Source: G963667145 sp963676515 [NCBI: Candidatus Cloacimonadota bacterium]
Lineage (GTDB): Bacteria > Cloacimonadota > Cloacimonadia > G963667145
DNA: 64,000 nt
Direction of reading: 5' to 3'
NCBI GenBank assembly: GCA_963676515.1
Contig: OY781061.1
Coordinates: forward strand, 310,001 to 374,000
Part shown: positions 1 to 8,614 of the stretch, piece by piece
Layout: every line of letters begins with the position of its first letter
Position numbering within the stretch: position 1 is the stretch's first letter
The notes under the pieces: model-generated
Told to the model about the DNA's origin: nothing
Seen by the model: only the letters and a program-made list of their open reading frames with translations
Databases searched by the model: none
Made by a program: the position numbers and the translations under genes

Positions 1-1526
1 TTAATATACGCCATTATAAAACCAAAACTCAAAAACAAATAAACAACAAAGCGTAAAGTGTCAGACAATAAAAACTCTTTGCGAATATTTTTGATAACTT
101 CCAACGATTGAGCGTCGTAACGATCTGAGGACGAAACAAAAGAGAATTGCCCAGAAAAGAGGTAAACTAACAAACCAATTCCAAAAAATATAGCAAAATT
201 TATAAGCACTACAGAGTAAAGTTTCTCTTTTTTATTTTGTAAAACATCACTAAGACCATATCCAGCAAGCACTGCCAAAATGAACTCCACCAAAATCAAG
301 ATCATCGAAGGAACTCTGAATTTGTTGAATCCAGGGACAAAATTGAAAAATAAGTCGTAAACCAAAGAAAAATGCCGACCAAAAGAAAGAAACACAGCCA
401 AGAGAGCTAAAAAAACCAAACTCTTCACCATCTTTTTCTGCCAATTTAAACCGATACCGATAAAAGCTAAAAAAATAAGCACCACACCTGCATAGTCTGT
501 CCCTTGCGAAAAAGGCATATCACCCCAATATCCAGGAATGTCTCTACCCACCAAGTGAGGATAATCGGGATTGCTAATATCGTATCTCTCTCCACTGGCT
601 CCACCAAAAGCTCGCGGGATGAGCAAAGTCAAAATTTCTTTGGGCGAGCAGCTCCAAGAAGTAGCATAAGATTTGTTCAGACCGACTCTACCATTCTCTG
701 TCTTTGCCCCTCTGATAGTATATTTGGAGTACTCTTGAGTAAGATACATGGGCTGAAAAGCTATACCAACGACGATAATCAAAGAAAGAAAAATAAAAAC
801 ACCGCTTCTAACTAGATGTTGGGCATTTTTTCTGTATTCAATTAGCTTGGCAATCGTAACGACTCCCATAAGCATCGCTGTATAATATATGATCTGATAA
901 TGATTTGTTTGAATTTGCCAAACTTGGAAAAAGGAGAAAAAAACCAAACTTTGCCAATTAGGTTTATCGAGTAACCTTAAGTAAAAAAGCAGACAAGCAG
1001 GAATGAGTAAAACTGCCCAAAACTTCCAGATATGACCAATAGCAAACAACACTCCCCAGTGGGGAATAAGGATGAAACCTAAAGCGGCAAAAAACGAAGC
1101 CATCCTACCGATTTTTAGATGACGAAGTAAAAAAAATAGTCCCAACACTCCCATAAGCAAATACACTCCACCATGTCCAACGATATGATTCATACCTACA
1201 TACGAATACAATTGAGATGCTTTGGGATGGCTAGCAGTAAAAGCGTAGTCAGGTTCACCAGAAAACATAGTCAAATTATTAATTATCCGTTCACCAGTTG
1301 CTTGCCTCCATTGTTTACTTAAGCTATTACTACTAGAAATAGAATCGTAGCCAGCAGTCCGAAGTCCACCGAAGGTAATAGGAAAAAACAGAAACAACAC
1401 CAACAAAGAAAGAGCTAAAGGATAAAGCCAAGCTTGATTTTTAGCAAAGAAATTATTTCCAGTTTTTTCTACAATTTTTGCTTTGCTACTTGCAGCACTC
1501 TTTTTCAATCCTTTTTTTTTGCCCAC
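1..1526 (-). CDS. YfhO-like large membrane protein, 3' end cut by window
   Basis: An open frame of about 508 codons runs from a GTG at 1526 off the left edge, so the C-terminus is missing. GGAAGGA lies 6 nt upstream of the GTG and no ATG fits better. The N-terminus is Lys-rich and cytoplasmic (GKKKGLKKSAASS), then a first membrane helix (WLYPLALSLLVLFLFFP), then a long extracytoplasmic stretch and repeated hydrophobic segments. The pattern and the string GFNKFRVPSMILIL are typical of YfhO-type multi-spanning proteins, some linked to sugar transfer onto envelope polymers. The substrate cannot be told. The downstream end, and so operon membership, is outside the window. Confidence 0.7.
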   Translation of the reverse strand, partial: MGKKKGLKKSAASSKAKIVEKTGNNFFAKNQAWLYPLALSLLVLFLFFPITFGGLRTAGYDSISSSNSLSKQWRQATGERIINNLTMFSGEPDYAFTASHPKASQLYSYVGMNHIVGHGGVYLLMGVLGLFFLLRHLKIGRMASFFAALGFILIPHWGVLFAIGHIWKFWAVLLIPACLLFYLRLLDKPNWQSLVFFSFFQVWQIQTNHYQIIYYTAMLMGVVTIAKLIEYRKNAQHLVRSGVFIFLSLIIVVGIAFQPMYLTQEYSKYTIRGAKTENGRVGLNKSYATSWSCSPKEILTLLIPRAFGGASGERYDISNPDYPHLVGRDIPGYWGDMPFSQGTDYAGVVLIFLAFIGIGLNWQKKMVKSLVFLALLAVFLSFGRHFSLVYDLFFNFVPGFNKFRVPSMILILVEFILAVLAGYGLSDVLQNKKEKLYSVVLINFAIFFGIGLLVYLFSGQFSFVSSSDRYDAQSLEVIKNIRKEFLLSDTLRFVVYLFLSFGFIMAYI

Positions 1527-1558
1527 TGTTATCCTTCCTTTTACTCTGAGAATTAAAC

Positions 1559-2248
1559 CTATTTATAATCCCGCTGCCCAAAAATAGAACTACCCACTCT
1601 AAGCATATTAGCACCACATTCCAAAGCCAGTTGATAATCTCCGCTCATTCCCATTGAGAGCCATTTCATCTTCGCACTAGGAATTGCCTTACACTTCTCA
1701 AATATCTCTGCCAGCATCATAAAACAGCTTTTGGTCTCTTGAATATCGGGACTCAAAGAGCCGATAGTCATAAGCCCCATAACCTCTAAGTGAGGGAGTT
1801 TAGACACATCTGCCACCAAATTAAAAGCTTCATCTTTACTTGCTCCAGATTTAGAAGATTCTTGAGAGGTGTTGATCTGCACGAGCACTTTTTGCTTTTC
1901 CCCAGTAGATGCTAGAGATTTATTAAGCTTTTCCGCAGTGGAGAGCTTATCCAAAGAATGGATAAGTGCGGGTTTGAGTAACAAAAGTTTGTTGATCTTA
2001 TTACTCTGCAGATGCCCAATAAAATGAAATTCTTTGTGTTCTTGAAGCAAAAGTGGGAGCTTCTCCGTCGCCTCCTGCACCTTGTTTTCCCCAATATACT
2101 TCGCTCCCGCTAATATGGCTTCGTCCACTTTTGGTGCTGTGTGTGTCTTAGTAACCACAATCAGTTTGACATCGCGACTCTCATCACCTATCTTTTGCAA
2201 AGTTTTTTTGATAGCTTTTCTCACTTCTTGCAAATTATCCGCTATCAT
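1559..2248 (-). CDS. yggS: YggS/PROSC-type PLP homeostasis protein
   Basis: A 229-aa protein of the YggS family: a single TIM-barrel domain like the N-terminal half of alanine racemase that binds pyridoxal 5'-phosphate and buffers the free vitamer. The expected PLP lysine is K34 in VVTKTHT. Other family marks are the GENKVQEA segment, FHFIGHLQSNK, LVQINTSQE and the phosphate-binding end SMGMSGDYQLALE. Length is normal. Its ATG overlaps the stop of the upstream acidic-tail gene as ATGA, so translation is probably coupled. It is the last gene of the fumarase run before the GTG-started membrane protein. Confidence 0.93.
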   Translation of the reverse strand: MIADNLQEVRKAIKKTLQKIGDESRDVKLIVVTKTHTAPKVDEAILAGAKYIGENKVQEATEKLPLLLQEHKEFHFIGHLQSNKINKLLLLKPALIHSLDKLSTAEKLNKSLASTGEKQKVLVQINTSQESSKSGASKDEAFNLVADVSKLPHLEVMGLMTIGSLSPDIQETKSCFMMLAEIFEKCKAIPSAKMKWLSMGMSGDYQLALECGANMLRVGSSIFGQRDYK

Positions 2249-2559
2249 AAATTCTCCAAATCGTCTAAGTCATCCAAAAAGTCATCATCATCATCGAAAT
2301 CTTCGTCGTCGTCCAACCCTTCATCCGTTATCCAGTCGGGACAAAAAAATACTGGGTCACGATAATCATAACCTGAGATATTTCCCACACCCAATTTCTC
2401 CAAAATCTCTTCTTCCCATACGGTGTAATAAACAAAATCGTCGTCCGTTTTATAACTCAATATCGGCTTGTTATACCGCTCAAAATCTATCTTTCTTTCT
2501 AAAAGTTCCAGAAACTGCTTTATCTTTTTTTTGTCATATTCAAACTGAAAATCACTCAT
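2245..2559 (-). CDS. Small hypothetical protein with a highly acidic C-terminal tail
   Basis: A 104-aa protein not recognised as a named family. The N-terminal 75 residues are mixed charged and aromatic (ISGYDYRDPVFFCPDW). The last 26 residues are almost entirely Asp and Glu with a few Leu and Phe. No membrane segment or signal peptide is visible. It is very likely real: its ATG overlaps the stop of the fumarase beta gene as ATGA, and its stop overlaps the yggS ATG in the same way, so it sits in a translationally coupled chain. The acidic tail could be a protein-binding or nucleic-acid-mimic segment; that is speculation. Confidence 0.75.
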   Translation of the reverse strand: MSDFQFEYDKKKIKQFLELLERKIDFERYNKPILSYKTDDDFVYYTVWEEEILEKLGVGNISGYDYRDPVFFCPDWITDEGLDDDEDFDDDDDFLDDLDDLENL

Positions 2560-3047
2560 AATATACTCCTTCCCTGAGCATCAACGCCAACCCAAAGGGG
2601 CATTTTGTCAACCAATAGTTTCCGGATTGCTTCCGTGCCTAGCTCTGGATAAAGCACTATTTCCTGAAAGATAATAGATTTAGCATAAAGCACACCACAT
2701 CCGCCTAAAGCCAAAGCGTACACCGCTTTGTTCTTTTGCAAAGATTTTTGTACCTCACTATTTCGAGGACCTTTGCCAATCAAAAGTTTCACTCCTTTTT
2801 CCAATAAAGCTGGTGTAAACTTGTCCATTCTGGCAGAAGTGGTAGGACCACAAGAGATTATCTTTTCCTGATTCAGTATCGGACCAGCGTAAAATATAGC
2901 CTGATCTTTCAGAGAAAAAGGCAAATCTTTCCCCTCTTGCAATAATTCCCAAAGTCTTAGGTGAGCAGCGTCGCGTGCCAGTAAAATCTCGCCACTGTAA
3001 TAAAACATCTCTCCCGCTTGTAAACTCTGTAACTCTTGTCTGTTCAT
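2556..3047 (-). CDS. Class I fumarate hydratase, beta subunit (C-terminal domain)
   Basis: A 163-aa protein matching the swivelling C-terminal domain of iron-sulfur fumarases and tartrate dehydratases. Family strings are LLARDAAHLRL, IFYAGPI, GPTTSARMDKF, LIGKGPRNSEV and ALGGCGVLYAKSI. It pairs with the alpha subunit upstream to interconvert fumarate and malate in the cytosol. Its ATG overlaps the alpha stop (ATGA at 3047-3044), giving 1:1 coupled synthesis. L-tartrate dehydratase beta is an alternative that sequence reading cannot exclude, but the lack of tartrate genes nearby favours fumarase. Confidence 0.88.
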   Translation of the reverse strand: MNRQELQSLQAGEMFYYSGEILLARDAAHLRLWELLQEGKDLPFSLKDQAIFYAGPILNQEKIISCGPTTSARMDKFTPALLEKGVKLLIGKGPRNSEVQKSLQKNKAVYALALGGCGVLYAKSIIFQEIVLYPELGTEAIRKLLVDKMPLWVGVDAQGRSIL

Positions 3048-3865
3048 AGCGTTAACTCGCTGTGTCTATTGACATAGCAACCCAAATTTATGGCAACAGG
3101 AAGGCTGGCAATATGGCAAGGAGCTGTCAAAATCTTCACCGCCAAGGCTGTAGGCTCATCTTCCAAACCTTGCGGACCTATCTTTAGCGATTGAATTTTC
3201 TGCAAAATAGATTTTTCCATCTGGGCGTAATCTTCATTTTGATTGGGCTCGTCTAAAGACAAAGCTAAAGATTTTTTCGCCAAAAGTGCTGCTTGCTCAA
3301 AATTACCGCCAATACCTATGCCCACTATATACGGTGGACAAGCGGCTGCACCCGTCTTGCGTATCCACTCCACGACAAAATTTTCTATCTCTATACTTGA
3401 TGCTGTGGGGTCGAACATCCGCAATGTGCTTTTATTCTCCGCACCTCCTCCCTTTGCCAGCAAGGTAAATTGCAGAAACTCACCCGGCACAAGCTCCGTG
3501 TGAAGCACAGCTGGAGTGTTGTCACCAGTGTTTACTCTATCAAACAGAGGATCTTCGACTATCGATTTGCGTAGATTCACATAACCAGCACGCACTCCAG
3601 AATTGACCGCTTCTACAAAATTACCGCCTACGATATGCACCTCTTGACCTATTTCAGCAAAAACCACCACCGTCCCTGTATCTTGGCAAATTGGCAGTTT
3701 TTCCGATTTTGCCAATTCGATGTTTTTTAGCATCATCGACACAACGCCTTGAGGTTGCTCGTATTTTTTCAGAGCATCGGCAATATTAGGGTCTAAATCT
3801 GTTGCCATCTCACGACAAACCTTAGCTATCTCGCTAATTATTCGTTTACAATCTATCTCTCTCAT
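3044..3865 (-). CDS. Class I fumarate hydratase, alpha subunit ([4Fe-4S])
   Basis: A 273-aa N-terminal domain of class I fumarase, which carries the oxygen-sensitive [4Fe-4S] cluster that binds the substrate hydroxyl. Likely cluster cysteines are C60 in PICQDTG and the one in AACPPYIVGIGIGG, with a third near the C-terminus (TAPCHIA). The GGGAENKS motif is also diagnostic. Length fits a stand-alone alpha subunit as in archaea and many anaerobes. It lies 10 nt downstream of mnmA and is followed by beta with a 4-nt overlap. The cluster type fits anaerobic life. Tartrate dehydratase alpha is the main alternative. Confidence 0.88.
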   Translation of the reverse strand: MREIDCKRIISEIAKVCREMATDLDPNIADALKKYEQPQGVVSMMLKNIELAKSEKLPICQDTGTVVVFAEIGQEVHIVGGNFVEAVNSGVRAGYVNLRKSIVEDPLFDRVNTGDNTPAVLHTELVPGEFLQFTLLAKGGGAENKSTLRMFDPTASSIEIENFVVEWIRKTGAAACPPYIVGIGIGGNFEQAALLAKKSLALSLDEPNQNEDYAQMEKSILQKIQSLKIGPQGLEDEPTALAVKILTAPCHIASLPVAINLGCYVNRHSELTL

Positions 3866-3875
3866 GACTAAACTC

Positions 3876-4919
3876 CTAACCTAACTCTCCACCGCCTACC
3901 AGCAGATCATCGTTATAAAACACAGCTGACTGACCAGGAGCGATACTATTGACTGGAATTTGCGTTTCGACTAAATAACCTTTCGATAGAGCGGTTACAC
4001 TCGTAACGGGCACAGGAGCAGTATGATAACAAGTCTGCACAGACAACCCTTTCAGCTTCTCGAAATTTTCCACGAAAAAATTCACATTCTTGATATAAAA
4101 AACAGAACTCTCCAACTGCTTTCTATCTTCGACCACTGTAATCGAATTACTCTTGGCATCTTTGGACTTCACATACAGCGGCGTAGCATAAGGAATCTCC
4201 AAGCCTCGCCTTTGCCCGATGGTGTAATAGGCTATGCCTCTATGCTCACCAATCTTCTTGCCATGCAGTCTCACCGCTCCAGGGTAGTTCCCAATCAAGC
4301 GGCAAAGAAGCTCTTTATAATCGTTTTCAATAAAACAAACGCCTTGACTCTCCTTACTCGACTCCACTAGACCCAACTCCAATGCAATAGCTTTGATTTT
4401 TGCTTTTTCCATCTGAGCCAAGGGAAAAAACATCTTCTCTAATTGATTAGGAAGCAAACGCCAAAAAAAGTAGGTCTGATCTTTGCTGTCGTCTTTCGCC
4501 TTGTAGATATAATGCTTGCCATCTTTGATCACCACTTGGGCGTAATGACCGCTGGCTACCTTGCTAAATCCTTTCTCCAACAACTTTTGCACAAACACGC
4601 CCCACTTAATCTGGAAATTGCAATCAACACAAGGGTTCGGCGTAAAACCTAGCTGGTATTTTTTCAGGAATACAGACAAAACTTTTTCTTTGAATTCTGG
4701 TCGTAAGTCGATGATATGGAAAGGCAAACCCAACTTTTCAGCGACAGCTTTAGCTTTTTTTATCGTCCCTGTGCAACCGCTATCGCCTGTAAATCCTAAC
4801 TCCTGATCGTCAAAAAGTCGCATCGTGAAGCAGTGCACATCGTATCCTTGCTCTCGCAAAAAATAAGCACAAACCGAAGAGTCTATCCCTCCAGACAAAG
4901 CCAAAGCAATCTTTTTCAT
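3876..4919 (-). CDS. mnmA: tRNA-specific 2-thiouridylase MnmA
   Basis: A 347-aa MnmA/TrmU enzyme that thiolates U34 in the anticodons of Lys, Glu and Gln tRNAs using persulfide sulfur and ATP. The PP-loop is LSGGIDSS at residues 9-16. The two catalytic cysteines are visible: C97 in NPCVDC and C195 in GVCFIENDY. The tRNA-binding SKDQTYFFW motif follows near residue 145. Length is slightly below the usual 360-370 but complete. Its ATG overlaps the kdsB stop as ATGA, so it is coupled to kdsB. Confidence 0.96.
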   Translation of the reverse strand: MKKIALALSGGIDSSVCAYFLREQGYDVHCFTMRLFDDQELGFTGDSGCTGTIKKAKAVAEKLGLPFHIIDLRPEFKEKVLSVFLKKYQLGFTPNPCVDCNFQIKWGVFVQKLLEKGFSKVASGHYAQVVIKDGKHYIYKAKDDSKDQTYFFWRLLPNQLEKMFFPLAQMEKAKIKAIALELGLVESSKESQGVCFIENDYKELLCRLIGNYPGAVRLHGKKIGEHRGIAYYTIGQRRGLEIPYATPLYVKSKDAKSNSITVVEDRKQLESSVFYIKNVNFFVENFEKLKGLSVQTCYHTAPVPVTSVTALSKGYLVETQIPVNSIAPGQSAVFYNDDLLVGGGELG

Positions 4920-5644
4920 CCCTCTAAAATTTCCCGTGCCTTTTGCAAATCTTCAGGAGTGTCGATGCCCAAAATGTTGTTCTCTATCAAAGCCATCTTT
5001 ATCTTTTTCCCGTTTTGCAAAAACCTCAGTTGCTCCAAATTCTCCGCAATCTCCAAAGGCGACTTCTCTTCCTGCACAAACTCGCCCAGAGCTCTCCGAG
5101 TGTAGGCGTACAAACCCACATGTCCAAAGTAATCGACATTGCTCTCATCACGATTGTAGGGGATGATGCTTCTAGAGAAGTAAAGTGCAAAATTTTCTCG
5201 ATTGCACACAACTTTCACGCAGTTCGGGTCTTTTAGTGCTTGTCTGTCTTGGAATAGGTACATCGCCGAGGCAACATCGACATGACTATCGGTGAATAAC
5301 GATAAGACAGATTGCACTGCCTTCCGTGGTAAAAATGGCTCGTCACCCTGAATATTGCACACTACATCGCAGGGGGCGTCCTTCACCACTTCCCACACGC
5401 GGTCGCTGCCAGAACGGTGTGCTGCGGATGTCATCACCACATCACCGCCAAAAGATGACACTGCGGCAAAAACCCGCTGGTCATCGGTAGCTACCACCAC
5501 TCGCTCGAAAAGTCCGAAGCTCAGCGTATTTTCGTAAACTCGTTGGATGAGCGGCTTGCCTGCCAAATCTTGCAAAGGCTTGCCGGAAAGTCGCGTAGAT
5601 GCATAGCGAGCAGGGATTACTGCCCAAATATTTTTTCTTTTCAT
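4916..5644 (-). CDS. kdsB: 3-deoxy-manno-octulosonate cytidylyltransferase
   Basis: A CMP-Kdo synthetase, which activates Kdo with CTP for lipopolysaccharide inner-core synthesis; its presence argues for a Gram-negative envelope. Motifs are VIPARYASTRLSGKPL at the start, VATDD, NIQGDEPFL and YFGHVGLYAY. I place the start at the ATG at 5644 (MKRKNIWAVIPARY), 242 aa. It lies 5 nt after the miaB stop and follows AGGA. A longer in-frame version from a GTG at 5680 would run into miaB and adds a non-conserved lysine-rich leader. Confidence 0.95.
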   Translation of the reverse strand: MKRKNIWAVIPARYASTRLSGKPLQDLAGKPLIQRVYENTLSFGLFERVVVATDDQRVFAAVSSFGGDVVMTSAAHRSGSDRVWEVVKDAPCDVVCNIQGDEPFLPRKAVQSVLSLFTDSHVDVASAMYLFQDRQALKDPNCVKVVCNRENFALYFSRSIIPYNRDESNVDYFGHVGLYAYTRRALGEFVQEEKSPLEIAENLEQLRFLQNGKKIKMALIENNILGIDTPEDLQKAREILEG

Positions 5645-5649
5645 TTTTC

Positions 5650-6942
5650 CTATATTACCCTCTTTCCTTTTAGCGTCCACCCAATTGCCGAGGTGATCTG
5701 AACATCAACATACTGACCTATCAGGCTTTTACTGCCGGGAAAGATCACCATCTTGAAATCTTCGGATTTGCCTGCCACCTCTTGATCATCCTTTTTGCTC
5801 ACTCGCTCCACCAGCACCCGTTTTACTTTGCCCATTTGCTCTTTATACTTCTGTGTGGTAATCGTGCTTTGCACCTCGATTATCTCTTGCAATCTTTTCA
5901 ATCTTTCCTCTTCTGGGATTTGCTGATCAAAATCTGCCGCACTCGTGCCTTTTCGCGGTGAGTATTTGTAAAGGAAAGCGTAGTCGAAACGGATTTTCTT
6001 GAGCAAATTGACCGTATCCAAATATTGAGCGTGAGTCTCCCCCGGGAAGCCGACGATAATATCTGTCGTGATAGCTATTTCGGGGATAGCCGCTCGCAGG
6101 TCGGTGACCATTTGCAAATACTGGTCAGCTGTATATTTTCGGTTCATCCTCTGTAATATTTCGTCGTTCCCCGATTGCATTGCCACATGCAGATGCGGAC
6201 AAACCTTGGGAAGCTCCTTCATTACAGCGATAAGCTCTGCCGACATATCTTTGGGATGAGAGGTCACAAATCTAATTCTTCGTAAGCCTTCCATCGTGTG
6301 CAATTTTTGTAAAAGTCCCGCAAAATTTAGACCCTCGTAGAGATAAGAATTTACATTTTGTCCCAAGAGGGTAATTTCGGAAAACCCTTGCTCCACAGCA
6401 CTGCTAACATCTTCCCATATCTGAGAAACAGGTCGTGATCGCTCTCGCCCTCGCAGATGTGGCACTATACAATAAGTGCAAAAATTATCACAACCCCGCA
6501 TAATCGTGACAAAAGCTGTCGTGTCTTGTTCACGAAAAGGGTAACAAGAGTCATAAACTTGCTGAAAATCAAAATCTGCTCTAAGCTCTCTTTTGCCCTG
6601 CTCCAGCGACTGCAGCACTTCAGGCAACGCATTGTATTGATCGACCCCCACCACAAAATCCACTCCCCTGCTGAAGAGCTCTGCCTGTATCCTCTGTGCC
6701 ATACAGCCTATGACTCCCAGATAAAACTTCTTTTTCTTCTTCTTATAAGCCAGCACACTGGCTATGCGACCTAGCACCCTCTGCTCAGCGTGCTCACGCA
6801 CACTACAGGTGTTGAATATCACCAAATCGGCTTGCTCTATATCGTCCACCTTGCAATGCCCAGCTTTTTGCAAGATCCCCATCACTAACTGACTATCAGC
6901 GATATTCATCTGACATCCATAACTTTCTATTTTAAACTTCAT
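5650..6942 (-). CDS. miaB: tRNA-2-methylthio-N6-dimethylallyladenosine synthase MiaB
   Basis: A 430-aa radical SAM methylthiotransferase that adds the 2-methylthio group to i6A37 of tRNA. The N-terminal UPF0004 domain has C10 (YGCQMN), C46 (NTCSVRE) and C80 (GVIGCMAQ) for the auxiliary [4Fe-4S] cluster. The radical SAM cluster is C151-C155-C158 in CDNFCTYC. A C-terminal TRAM domain (about residues 365-430) binds RNA. The conserved VPHLRGRERSRP and FVTSHPKDM strings separate MiaB from RimO and MtaB. With mnmA it forms a small tRNA-modification group around kdsB. Confidence 0.95.
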   Translation of the reverse strand: MKFKIESYGCQMNIADSQLVMGILQKAGHCKVDDIEQADLVIFNTCSVREHAEQRVLGRIASVLAYKKKKKKFYLGVIGCMAQRIQAELFSRGVDFVVGVDQYNALPEVLQSLEQGKRELRADFDFQQVYDSCYPFREQDTTAFVTIMRGCDNFCTYCIVPHLRGRERSRPVSQIWEDVSSAVEQGFSEITLLGQNVNSYLYEGLNFAGLLQKLHTMEGLRRIRFVTSHPKDMSAELIAVMKELPKVCPHLHVAMQSGNDEILQRMNRKYTADQYLQMVTDLRAAIPEIAITTDIIVGFPGETHAQYLDTVNLLKKIRFDYAFLYKYSPRKGTSAADFDQQIPEEERLKRLQEIIEVQSTITTQKYKEQMGKVKRVLVERVSKKDDQEVAGKSEDFKMVIFPGSKSLIGQYVDVQITSAIGWTLKGKRVI

Positions 6943-7028
6943 CTTTTCCTTTACATCTCTTAATTTTTTGCCAATGAGCCAAAGCGAAGAAATTCGGTCA
7001 AGCGTGTTTGGACATTTTATTTGAAGAC

Positions 7029-7060
7029 AAAAAAAAGCGACCCTTTTTCAAGAGTCGCCT
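7029..7060 (-). terminator. Rho-independent terminator after the PLP enzyme gene
   Basis: On the minus strand GCGAC (7058-7054) pairs with GTCGC (7041-7037) across a 12-nt loop and is followed by a run of U (7036-7029). It lies 18 nt past the stop of the 7079-8557 gene and separates it from miaB. Confidence 0.85.
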
Positions 7061-7078
7061 TAAATTTTAGCAAAAATA

Positions 7079-8557
7079 CTAGTCTTTCAAAAGACCAACA
7101 TCTTTGTTGAATTGTTTGATTTTATTATCCCAAAATTCCATGCAGTCAAATCTCTCGTCCCAGTAGTTCTCATCGTACCATTGAGCGTTGATCTCTTCCA
7201 CACTTTTACCTTGTTGCTCGATCCAAGTGAAATACTTCAAGTTGTGCATTCTTCTTTGGTCTAAATAGCTAAGTTCCATTGTATGCTCGATATTCAAGCC
7301 CATCAAAGAAGCCTCGAAAGCAACAGCAGCAGCAACATTATCAAACTTGCCTTTCTTCTCTGCTTGCTCTATCATCCGAGATTGGTACATCTCCATAGAG
7401 TCAGTAGCCACGGTGAAAAGACAATCGTTCTCATTCATTTCGTAGTATTTAGCCATCTTGATCACGCCCATCATATTAGCAATACTAGAAATACCCAAAA
7501 GGCTCAATTGATCGATAAGTTCTTTGCTTACGCCTTTGGCTGCAAGAAGTTTTTTCCCTTCTGGCTCATTGAATAAACGCATGATTTCCATGTTAGCTTC
7601 ATCATCGATACCAATAACCATATCGGTGCTTTTCAAGTTGTGAATCCATGGAACATGTTTGTCACCGATACCTTCGATTTTGTGTCCACCGAAACCATTT
7701 TCAAGCAAAGTAGGACATTGCAGAGCCTCACCAGCAGCCAATTTAACGGTTGGAGAGTGGTATTTTTTCAAGTAATCTGCACAAGCAAGGGTTCCAGCAG
7801 AACCTTGTGTAAGGAACACGCCAGAAAGTCTTTGACCTTTTTTAGCATTAGCATCAAAAACCTCTTTCATAGCTCTACCTGTCACATTATAATGCCACAT
7901 ACTATTTCCGAAGTTCTCAAATTGGTTGAAGTTCAAGACAGTATCGCCTCTTTCAGCCACGATCTCTTTAGCCTTGTCATAAATCTCTTTCACATTTGAC
8001 TCACAGCCAGGAGTAGCAAAAACTTCCGCACCAATCTCACGAAGCCAGTCAAATCTTTCTTGGCTCATCTCTTCTGGAAGGATGGCAATAGAGCTATATC
8101 CCAAAAGATAAGAGTCATAAGCACCACCACGGCAGTAGTTTCCTGTAGATGGCCAGATAGCTTTTTGGGTAGTAGGATCGAACTCACCCATAGTCATCGC
8201 TTGGATAAGCGGACCATAAGTAGCACCCACTTTGTGAGCACCAGTTGGGAAATATTTTCCTACCAAAACAAACATTCTGGAATCTATGCCAGAAATAACT
8301 TTGGGGATTTCAATGAAATTTACTCCCCCAAAACCTTTTCCTTCATTTTGAGGATCAGCTACTATCTCATTTTTCCATGTAATACGGAAAAGGTTAGCAG
8401 GATCAAGACCCCAAATAGACAATTTCTTCAATTTGTCTTTGATGCTTTGTGGAACTGTTTCAGGATTGATTTGTTGAGCCAAAGTCGGTAAAATTACATT
8501 TTTTCTGCGACACTGATCAACAGCGGTTTGGTAAACCTCTTGTTTGGTTTTAGCCAT
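7079..8557 (-). CDS. PLP-dependent fold-type II enzyme (cysteine synthase/tryptophan synthase beta-like)
   Basis: A 492-aa cytosolic enzyme of the tryptophan-synthase-beta superfamily. The Schiff-base lysine is most likely K109 in FPTGAHKVGAT. The asparagine-loop equivalent is STGNYCRGGA, and GSAGT is the glycine-rich phosphate cradle. It is longer than O-acetylserine sulfhydrylase (about 310 aa) and lacks the TrpB signature, so the substrate is open: a cysteine, threonine or related amino-acid lyase or synthase are all possible. It has a strong AAGGAG ribosome site and its own terminator. The transporter gene upstream, 57 nt away on the same strand, could be functionally linked. Confidence 0.75.
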   Translation of the reverse strand: MAKTKQEVYQTAVDQCRRKNVILPTLAQQINPETVPQSIKDKLKKLSIWGLDPANLFRITWKNEIVADPQNEGKGFGGVNFIEIPKVISGIDSRMFVLVGKYFPTGAHKVGATYGPLIQAMTMGEFDPTTQKAIWPSTGNYCRGGAYDSYLLGYSSIAILPEEMSQERFDWLREIGAEVFATPGCESNVKEIYDKAKEIVAERGDTVLNFNQFENFGNSMWHYNVTGRAMKEVFDANAKKGQRLSGVFLTQGSAGTLACADYLKKYHSPTVKLAAGEALQCPTLLENGFGGHKIEGIGDKHVPWIHNLKSTDMVIGIDDEANMEIMRLFNEPEGKKLLAAKGVSKELIDQLSLLGISSIANMMGVIKMAKYYEMNENDCLFTVATDSMEMYQSRMIEQAEKKGKFDNVAAAVAFEASLMGLNIEHTMELSYLDQRRMHNLKYFTWIEQQGKSVEEINAQWYDENYWDERFDCMEFWDNKIKQFNKDVGLLKD

Positions 8558-8614
8558 TTTAATCTCCTTAAATTATGTATTTTATAAATTTACAAAACAA
8601 AAAATAAATTTTGT

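Noticed and set aside
504-815. 103-codon plus-strand frame
   Set aside because: Antisense to the YfhO-like membrane protein that is open across the whole left edge.
5645-5680. GTG start giving a longer KdsB
   Set aside because: Would overlap miaB and add a non-conserved leader; the ATG at 5644 fits the family start.
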